Source of the DNA: Papaver somniferum
Taxonomy: Eukaryota > Streptophyta > Magnoliopsida > Ranunculales > Papaveraceae
Reading direction: 5' to 3'
Length of the DNA: 64,000 nt
Assembly: GCF_003573695.1 (NCBI RefSeq)
Contig: NC_039361.1
Span: 94,800,279-94,864,278, forward strand
Shown here: piece by piece, positions 55,698 through 64,000 of the stretch
Position numbering within the stretch: position 1 is the stretch's first letter
Layout: each line of letters begins with the position of its first letter
Notes under the pieces: generated by a model
The model's database searches: none
What the model saw: only the letters and a program-made list of their open reading frames with translations
What the model was told of the DNA's origin: nothing
Position numbers and translations under genes: made by a program

Positions 55698-56893
55698 ATG
55701 GTAGATCTTAGGTCTGGTCAGCGACAAATCCTGATGTTACTGGCGCTGGCAACACCCCTGGTGTCCACATTACTGCCGGTGACACCAATGTACCGCCTAT
55801 CAGCATGATCAACACATATCGCGGTACTACATCCTCAACCACCAACACTAGCGGCGTAGAAGACACTCCCTTAGGCGTGATACCTCCAATCACCTGAGCC
55901 GGAGTCGTTGCCGCCACCAACATTTTCTCGAGTGTAACGCCCCCGGCCGTTACTAGAGATACTGCCACTTCCCCATCAGGATGAGAGACCAGAAGAGCTA
56001 GAGGAGGCTAACCCCCTATCACCATTGTTGATTTGATGGAAAGACGAGAAGTTCTCGCTAAGGCTCAGACGGACATGGCTACAACTCAGAAAGAAGTATT
56101 CGCTTTCCTCAAGACGCTAATGGAGAAACTATCACAAGAGCCGCGTCATCCCATAGAACCAATGAGGAGTACTTTCAACACTTTTGGCGCAAGCACTTCA
56201 ACAGGGCGTGCATTCATAGATGAAGAAGTTCGTGTTGCTCCTTTATCACTCAAAGGAAAAGAATCATTCGTTCAATTTCATCACGCGTGAGGATCAAAAC
56301 AACTTCTCCAGCATCGAAGGAAAACCCGGTACACCTGCACCAGCATCGGCCACCTTATCCTCCTGATGTGCAAAGAGTTCCTCTTCTAAGAGGATACTCC
56401 TCTCCTCAATTTTCCCTTTATGACAGAACTAGTAAGCTCGTGAACGCATCTCTCATTTTCTGGAGTCATTAGGAGAGCACGAATACAATCATTTTCTCCG
56501 TTTAAAAGAGTTCTCAAAGTCACTTACCGGGAGAGCGTACACCTGGTACAACAACATTGCACCAAACAGCGTATCCAACTGGTGTGAGATGGTAACCGCT
56601 CTCTACAAGAAGTATTTCTTCGTATCCGAGCAAATCACCTTTTCAGATTTGGGGAGGATGCTCCAACGAAACAATGAGCATCCAAATGATTATGTCAAGA
56701 GGTTCAAAATACAGGCACTGGATTGTCACGATCCAAATATGATTGAACAACGGTTGGTGGAATTATGCATTAATAGGATGGAACCCATCTATCGTGATAT
56801 GCTGGAGAATCTGCAATTTCAACATCCTCTGAACTTCGTGAAGCTGTTAAACAGCACCTTCCCTGCTAGAAAGAACCAGGCCTTACAGGAATG
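55698..56893 (+). pseudogene. gag of element D1, frameshifted
   Basis: ATG at 55698 begins MVDLRSG, then a one-base deletion shifts the frame into a Thr/Gly-rich segment with TSSTTNTSGVEDTP. From 56033 the frame reads RREVLAKAQTDMATTQKEV and FLKTLMEKLSQEP. After further shifts 56589-56894 gives the Retrotrans_gag core (VTALYKKYFFVSEQITFSDL, NDYVKRFKIQALDC, ELCINRMEPIYRDMLENL). It has no zinc knuckle or protease in frame. The sister copy D2 has different lesions. Confidence 0.8.
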
Positions 56894-59876
56894 AAGACCC
56901 TCATGATATTCGTGGAAGCATACATCTCACCAACATGCAATACAACCTTCAGCCTTCTGTAAGCAGCTTCACTGAAGCAGCAAGATGAAAACCACCAAGA
57001 TACAACATCCCCTGCGTACAAAACCGCCAACTCTAACCTCAGTACCACATGCACGACTATCACAATGATAAAACAACGTCTGAGATATACCATATCTGGC
57101 TTGACGGCAACAAAATCGGTGAGAGACGCTTTCAGAATTTCGTCTCCCGTAGAAGAAGTAGTTGCATTACTGAAGGAGGTCGCACCCGGGACTTAAGAGG
57201 TACATACGAACTCTCCATGTCAAGAGCTTCTTCATATTTGTACAACCTGTTAGTTAAGTCATCTGCATGAGGAAACTTCCCTACTCCTCAAAGACACGAA
57301 CCAAAGGTGATAAAGGTGAAGGAATATGACTGGGGACTGCTCAACACTACCCATCTCAAAGATGCAAGCAAGCTATCATTATGATTCCAAGATGTCCAAA
57401 AACGAGGACATACTCAAGAGAGAAGACGTATTGTCAAAGACCAGCGATATGCCTGTACGTCTATGAAACGCAACGTAGACGCAAAGATGGTATCATGATC
57501 AGCAACTCGTACGATCTTCATCAACATTGGATTCAACTCCAACTCTCTTCCAAATTATTTCTTCAGAAACCCAGCGCCTCTATCAAGTTGAAAGATTAAT
57601 AGATACTCGTGGGCAGGGGACTGTCTCCCTCTTCTCCATTCCATGAGGAAACATCAAGAAAGATATCGATTCCATCATCAGCTTCTCCCTCTAATAACGA
57701 GACGATCTCTACCATTCTATGAAGACTGCCAAGTTCGTGCAAGTAGCTACCACGCCTCTCCCTGCCGATCTCTTCTGATCACAGCTGCTTCCAAGAATCG
57801 TTGTTGCTCGCTAGAGCTTCACCATAGCAACAAACACTACGGACAGAGATAGAGCCATGTAACCCAGTTTGGGGACTAAGGCTCGACACAGAATCCCTTC
57901 ACTGTCAAGGACTTCTTCAACACAAGAGAGACGGTCAATCAAGAAGCATGTAATTTGCAAAGGAAAATCAAATTAAAGGTTGGTCGAATCCTTAATCATC
58001 ATTATTATATCCCCTATTTCGAATTACCGGAAGAGAGCGTTGCATGCGTTGAGATGTTACAATAGAAACGGTATTCTTTCCGATGAGGAGAAAACACGAC
58101 TTGCCAGCCAACACTATTTGTATGTCGTCTTCCCATCTGCCATATCGTATCGTCTCAGAAGAATGGAAAGAACTCATTTTTCGAAATCAAGGGTTAAGGG
58201 CGCCCTCACTGGAGTTCTGTCCAGAAGAAGCTGCTTCAACGCACACTCCAGAAGCCGCTTCAACGCACGCTCTCTCCTGAAGCCGCTTCAACTCTCTCTC
58301 CAGAAGAAGCCGCTTTAATGCACACTCTCTCCTGAAGCCGCTTCAACGCTCTCTCTAGAAAAATCCGCTTCAATGCACACTCAAGAAGCCGCTTCAACGC
58401 TCTCTCCAGAAGAAGCCGCTTCAACGCATGCTTCAGAAGCCGTCAACGCACGCTTCAGAAGCCGCTTTAATGCACGCTCTCTCCTGAAGCCGCTTCAACT
58501 CTCTCTCTCTCGAAGCCCCATCAGCACTCTTTCCCGAATCCACTTCGGCGCTCTCTTCAGAGGCCGAAGCCGCTTCAACACCTTACCAGCAAATGCAATG
58601 GAAGTACATCTTTCAAGAGAAAATAATATCGGGATAATTACACCTGGGGACTGCCAGCACAGGATGCCTTCACGTCCCTCAACCGGTTTATTTCTAATAT
58701 CAACAATCATCACTGTTAAAGCTTTACGAGCGGCAGAAAATTATCAACATGAAGACGTACATGTGCATCAAAGACTCCAAAGTAAAAATCAGATATGTTT
58801 TCACGTGTCCATCCACACCAACGATTTTGAAGTGTAACTGGGAACTACTCATCGCAACCCATTCCATACAACCATCCAAGATTCATAAGACGGTTCAAAA
58901 GATGTCGCTTGGAACGAAGTCCTTAAGATTCGCGACACAACGTCCATCCGTCTACCTACCTATCCGGTATGCCAAAAATCTTCAAGAAGTGTGTAGTCTG
59001 CAAGGGGAATGTCAAACAAAACAATGGGAGATCTCAGATTGCAAAATCATGTATACAGGCTCTACTCTAACCTTACCGAGGAGCGCTACGTCTAAAGTTT
59101 CAAGCATGAATGAGGGATTATTATTCGATCTATCCCTGACTCCAGCCACATGAAACAAAGACTACTAAACATCAAAGAACTGTTATCAACACCAGGGCCA
59201 ATTGTACCTTCACTGGAGTCCTCTCCGGAGCTGCTTCAACATCCTCTCCGGAAGCCGTTTCAACATCCTCTCGAGCCGCTTCAACATCCTCTTCAGCTGC
59301 TTCAACATCTTTTCAAAAATTGCTTCAGCATCCTTTTAAGGATATTCCTCATGATAGGGCTCGTCCACATCAGAGTCGAGGATTATGACGTCATCATGAA
59401 AAGGGTATTCATGTTTATCCAGGAATTCATGTTATGCTCCACCTTCCTTCACTTTAGCCGGGAGGCAAACCTTTCATCCCTATCACCTGTTAGATGAGAT
59501 GCTTCATCGCGCCTCCACTTCTCCTCCATGCTAACGAAGCCAGGAAAGCTTGGACACGCTCTCGAACGATACTCATATGTACAAGGGACTTGGAATGCAG
59601 TTTGAGATCCCAACCAACAATATTCATAATCTACCTGGGGCCAACCGACGCCATGCTAGGGGAACGCTTACCTGGACACTTCTTGAACGTGACATGTTCC
59701 AAGGACAGGCCGACCCATATCTCCTGGTAACATATAACTTTGTCTCATAAGTTTTAACTTTATTTATCACCATCTAGTGCTTACCCCGCAACAATGTCAC
59801 TGTTACGTACTAAGAATGAACTTAATGTTGATAATAGTTTTTAGTTCAGGGATAAAATTGTAAAACCAGTATTTAA
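56894..59876 (+). other. non-coding internal region of element D1
   Basis: There is no recognisable pol. Short frames are not family members. The phrase GGGGACT recurs (57330, 57612, 57873, 58648), as in 3' regions of other Tat-type elements. The stretch 58200-58585 is a tandem repeat and 59210-59330 a related one. The segment 59740-59876 before the next LTR is AT-rich, and I could not place a clear polypurine tract. Confidence 0.6.
58205..58585. repeat. tandem repeat with GAAGCCGCTTCAAC core
   Basis: About fourteen units of 24-36 bp hold (A/G)AAGCCGCTT(C/T)AA plus a CTCTCTCC or CACACTC filler. GAAGCCGCTTC is close to a palindrome (GAAGCnGCTTC). Related units with CTGCTTCAACATCCTCT are at 59213-59330. 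It is variable in length by nature and inside element D1. Confidence 0.85.
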
Positions 59877-62229
59877 TGCACAATCACCCTGCAAGGGGTA
59901 AAGCCATTTTTAAAAGTGACGAGTGCAAAAAAACCTCCTCGCTCATTGAGAAATTCAATATATATATGAAATTCACTCAGAATGGTGCACGTAGTAGCAA
60001 TCCCAAATATTTTGTGATTTCTATTTATACCAGCATTACTAATTAATGCATGATTTTCCTAATATTTTCCTTTCTATGTTCTCAACGAACTCTCATCATT
60101 GACATGACATGACGATTAAGTGTTCACTCTCAGCAGAGTAGCATGAATCTCCCTAATTTCCAGTATTGAGATCTGCATGAAAATACACACACAGGCTACG
60201 TCACACTCTGACAAAGAGAATCTCGTATCGACCCACTCTTAATTAAAGACAGCTCGATCGAACATGTTTAAATTCCTTAAGGAAAATCTATACTGTTAAT
60301 ATCAGTCTCAGAAATGATCACGGCCACACAATTTGCCCGTATGTTTTAGCAAATCTAGACCACTCCTGGCAGAACTAGGTAATCACCGCATTGATCGTCG
60401 ATGGGCCTACTAGTGTCCCAACCGATCAGACTTTGTTTAAACACATTCCAGTGTTGTCAAACGCTAACCCTAAACAGGGTGGTCGCGCTGTTAAAAGAAG
60501 CTCGAACGAGCTAGACTATCCAAAACAATCTCAGAAGTATCACGACCGTCCAACTTCGCCAGCCTGTTTGGACGGCTTGGATCTTTCTATGAGTGATTAA
60601 GGAAGCGCCAGCATGCACACTGGTGGCCCAACTTCCCCCTACTCGATCGGTCTATCCACGACAAGTCCATAGGGAAATAAATCTCTTGCCCAAACTAGGG
60701 AAGACACGATGCTTTCAAAACCCTAATTTGGGCCGCGACAATGTATTAGTGTCTTAAATCGATCACGACCATCCAACTTAGCCATCCTAGTTGGACGGCT
60801 TAGATCGTGTTTTGGACAATCAAGGAGGTGCACGTGAGTTCACCACCGACCAAACATTATTCCTGTTCGATCGACTTACTCGTGGGAAGGCAGTGATGCA
60901 TCGAATCATTAGATTGAACTAGAGTAGTCACGGATATTCTAAAACCCTAATTCACGTTTGCGGCAGCATGTTTCTGTGGAAAATCCATCGTGACCACTCA
61001 TCTTCGCCGACCGAATCGAGTGGCTTAGATCTGATTTTTGAGGGCCCAAGAGATGTTGACATGCACGCTAGCGTCTCATCTTCACGCATGTCCAATCGGC
61101 CCGTTCGAATCATCACCCAGTGCTTTGATTCGACTAGCCAAAATAGGGACGTACGTGTAGCCCCTAAACCCTAAATTATATCAATGGTAGCAAACATCTG
61201 TTGCAAACCATCTCATCCGTCCAACTTTGCTAGCCTGGTCGGACGGTTTGGGTCAGATATTAGGCGGTCAATAAAGTACCTCAATGATCACCGACCACAA
61301 CTCTTTCACGGGGAGCGATCGACCAAGTGATGGCTCTCCCATACGGCCTTCAAACGATCACCCAAAGATGACCGATCATGCTACCTTTCTTAAGACGCTC
61401 AATCCGCGACTTGTTCAATCAAGCTTTAAAACAACGATGCATCATGCACATCGATTATTTTGAGCTGCTTGCTTAAAAGCGATGCTTCACATGCATCAAA
61501 TACATAAGATATTTTATAAATATTGGATTCATAAATAACTTGGATATTTAACCTAATAGCATCATATGCTATTTTTTGCGGCAAGTCCCACGACTTGACC
61601 CACGTACTCGAGATATCAAACATGTCACAAACTGGGGGATACTTAATGGGGTATTGGTATGGTGGTTTACAACGTGCGGCGTGCAACACTCCCATTACAA
61701 GAACGTGTCAGGAAAGGACGGACGGTTAACGATGATGGAGTAGTGGGTGAAGGTGTGACCATGCAATGATCACCACCTCTTACACAACTTCATTACTCCA
61801 CTACTTAAGCTCCTCCACTTCCTACGAGATCAGGGTTGCGCTCAAATGACTTGTATAAATAGGTTTTCAACCTATTTCGACAAGAACACAAGTTGTTAAC
61901 ATAGTATCCAGAAAACACCCAGAACTGATAGCTTACATTATGCAAGCCAGTTCCACATTCTGATACAAGTCATAAACAACCACACCTTCATAATTCAACA
62001 TTCTGATCTCAAACACCTTCTTCGCGTCCCTCTTTAAGATCCACCTCTTCTCCTTCACTTTGTGACCGAATTGAATCTGGAACGCCCATTTCTTGGTTTA
62101 GTCCAGAGTCTTACAGATTGATCTCTCGAATATAAAAGTACTCATGTGCAGTGTATTATTTAGGGTTTGAATTCGTTTCTCATCAACACACAAAATTTAC
62201 CAAAAACAGCAGAATCAGTTTTTATCTCA
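59877..62229 (+). repeat. shared LTR between D1 and D2
   Basis: It begins TGCACAATCACCCTGC, ends TTTTATCTCA, and is followed by a PBS and a second gag. It serves as right LTR for D1 and left LTR for D2. Hairpin modules are at 60546-60575, 60769-60798 and 61217-61246. The left end could lie up to about 140 bp further left. Confidence 0.75.
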
Positions 62230-63719
62230 AAATAATTGGCGACCACAGTGGGAGATTAATCTTTCGGTTGCAAGATCAATTTTCGATTTCATTTCAATTT
62301 TCTCAAAATTCAAGATGGTGGTCTTAGGTCTGGATCAGCGACAAATCCTGATGTTACTGGCGCTGACAACACCCCTGGTGTCCACATTCCTGTCGGTGGC
62401 ACCAATGTACCGCCTACCAGCACGATCAATGCATCTCGCGGTACTACATCCTCAACCACCAACACCAGCGGCGCAGAAGACACTCCCTAATGTGTGACAC
62501 CTCCAATCACCTGAGCCAGCACCGCTGCCGCCACCAATATTTCTTCGAGCGTAATGCCCCCGACCGTTACTAGAGCTATTGCCACTTCCCCATCAGGATG
62601 AGATACCGGAGGAGCCAGAGAAGGCTAACCCCCTATCGCCATTGTTGATTTGATGGAAAGACGAGAAGTTATCGCTAATGCTCAGACGGACATGGCTACA
62701 ACTCAGAAAGAAGTACTCACTTTCCTCAAGACGCTAATGGAGCGACTATCACAAGAGCCGCGTCATCCCATAGGACCAATGAGGAGTAATTTTAACACTT
62801 TTGGCGCAAGCACTTTAACAGGGCGTGCATTCATAGATGAGGAAGTTCGTGTTGCTCCTGATCGCTCAAGGGAAAGGAATCAGCAGTTCAATTTCATCAC
62901 GCGTGAGGATCAAAACGACTTCTCCAGCATCGAAGGAAAACCCGGTAGACCTGCACCAGCATCAGTCTCATTATCCTCCTGATGTGCAAAGAGTTCCACT
63001 TCCGAGAGGATACTCCTCTCCTCAATTTTCCCTTTATGATGGAACTGTTAATGCTCGTGAACACATCCCTCGTTTTCTGGAGTCATTCGTAAAGCACGAA
63101 TACAATCATGTCATCCGCTTAAAAGAGTTCTCAAAGTCACTTACCGGGAGAGCGTACACCTGGTACAACAACATTGCACCAAACAGCGTATGCAACTGGT
63201 GTGAGATGGTAACCGCTTTTTACAAGAAGTATTTCTTCGTATCCGAGCAAATCACCTTTTCAGATTTAGGGAGGATGTTCCAACGAAACAATGAGCATCC
63301 AAATGATTATGTCAAGAGGTTAAAAATCCAGGCACTGGATTGTTACGATCCAAATATGATTGAACAACTATTGGTGGAATTATGCATTAATAGGATGGTA
63401 CCCATCTATCGTGCTTTTCTGGAGAATCTGCAATTTCAACATCCTCTGAACTTCGTGAAGCTGTTAAACGCTCGGCTACAATAGCACCTGCCTTGCTAGA
63501 AAGAACCAGGCCTGCTAGGAATGAAGAGCCTCATGATATTCGTGGAAGCATACATCTAACCAACATGCAATACAACCTTCATCTTTCTGTAAGAAGCTTC
63601 ACTGAAGCAGCAAGATGAAAACCACGGAGATACAACATCCCACGCGTCCAAAACCGCCAACTCCGACCTCAGTACCACATGCACGACTATCACAATGATA
63701 AAACAACGTCCGAGATATG
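62230..63719 (+). mobile_element. element D2, second internal region, cut at 63719
   Basis: PBS TGGCGACCACAGTGGG at 62237 and gag follow the shared LTR, repeating 55613 to about 57080. The match ends at CCGAGATATGG (63719), where unrelated sequence begins. D1 and D2 thus form a tandem LTR-int-LTR-int array. Confidence 0.78.
62314..63483 (+). pseudogene. gag of element D2
   Basis: ATG at 62314 reads MVVLGLDQRQ. Here the one-base deletion is at the third codon, not where D1 has it. From 62650 RREVIANAQTDMATTQKEV follows, then in another frame 62837-63484 the Retrotrans_gag core is open over more than 200 codons (IPRFLESFVKHEYNHV, LTGRAYTWYNNIAPNS, KKYFFVSEQITFSDLGRM, YRAFLENLQF). It is better kept than D1 and ends with a stop at 63482-63484. 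Confidence 0.82.
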
Positions 63720-64000
63720 GATGTCGACAATTCCGAACTCGCAAACTGTCGACCAATATATCATAAAAACTATAGGTATAAATGTTAAGGAGCGTATCCT
63801 ATATACCACAGGTGGAAATTCTTATTTCCTATAACAATTCATATTGACCACAACACATTACAGGTCCTTTCCAAACCATGGAAAGATTAATAGAATCAAC
63901 AGAATTATCGTAAAAAAAGTTAAACAATGCATAGAACGCACAAACAGAAATACATGAGTTTGTTAAATATAAACCGTTGTAAGGGAAAACCATACAACAT
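63720..64000. other. unassigned sequence at the window edge
   Basis: AT-rich sequence after the break in D2. No frame, LTR end or known motif recognised; it may be the edge of another repeat. Confidence 0.5.

Larger units (their letters stand above)
53303..59876 (+). mobile_element. Tat/Ogre-like gypsy element D1, gag-only
   Basis: The order is LTR (53303-55612), PBS (55620), gag pseudogene (55698-56893), a long non-coding region with GCTTCAAC repeats, then the next LTR (59877-62229). The gag is of the Retrotrans_gag type seen in Tat/Ogre elements. No protease, RT or integrase is seen between 56894 and 59876. The element abuts the broken C2 LTR and may be inserted in it. Confidence 0.8.

Noticed and set aside
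58373..58837. Frame of 154 codons over the GCTTCAAC tandem repeat
   Set aside because: The tandem repeat is open by composition in several frames; no domain and no counterpart elsewhere.

Overview
This is nuclear DNA of a flowering plant. It has GT-AG introns, a pentatricopeptide-repeat gene of the kind that serves chloroplast mRNA, and dense nested plant retrotransposons and DNA transposons. The style of the repeats makes me suspect an early-diverging eudicot (poppy-like), but that is a guess from pattern only. Two ordinary host genes sit in the middle (26.8-35.5 kb); transposons fill almost everything else.

Layout. 1-1146: tail of a decayed Ty3/gypsy element (reverse transcriptase). 1147-7989: Ty1/copia-type element A on the minus strand, both LTRs cut off at their outer ends. 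7990-about 26400: one large Mutator-like element (MULE) carrying a decayed transposase gene (+) and, convergent to it, a decayed Ulp1-type cysteine protease gene (-). Three later insertions lie inside it: a LINE fragment in the transposase (8953-9399), a LINE fragment in the protease gene (21570-22273), and an 8.2-kb LTR element B (11121-19368, TSD ATGAC) that landed between the catalytic Gln and Cys codons. 26868-32465: five-exon gene for a 1175-residue nuclear-type protein with an internal tandem repeat. 33097-35262: LPE1-like PPR gene on the minus strand. 35681-36947 and 37121-37396: small non-autonomous DNA transposons. 38147-44911: copia-type element C1 (-), holding its own 1.5-kb Mutator-like insertion (41819-43343). 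44912-53302: element C2 (+), same family, inserted into the gag of C1. 53303-63719: tandem LTR-gag-LTR-gag arrangement of a Tat/Ogre-like gypsy family (D1, D2). 63720-64000: unassigned.

Three things stand out. (1) The protease-carrying MULE holds at least 15 strict copies of an 18-bp inverted repeat, TGCATAA-N4-TTATGCA. They lie in introns and 3' flanks of both its genes and not in the later insertions. Its protease gene starts with a run of duplicated short Lys/Glu-rich exons. (2) All four LTR families visible here (A, B, C, D) have gag-like coding but no recognisable pol; the C family instead has a small basic accessory ORF present in both copies. (3) Several LTR elements contain conserved palindrome arrays or hairpins: GTAC-core palindromes in the C LTRs, PPT-adjacent hairpins with covarying stems in B, and roughly 225-bp hairpin modules in the D LTRs.
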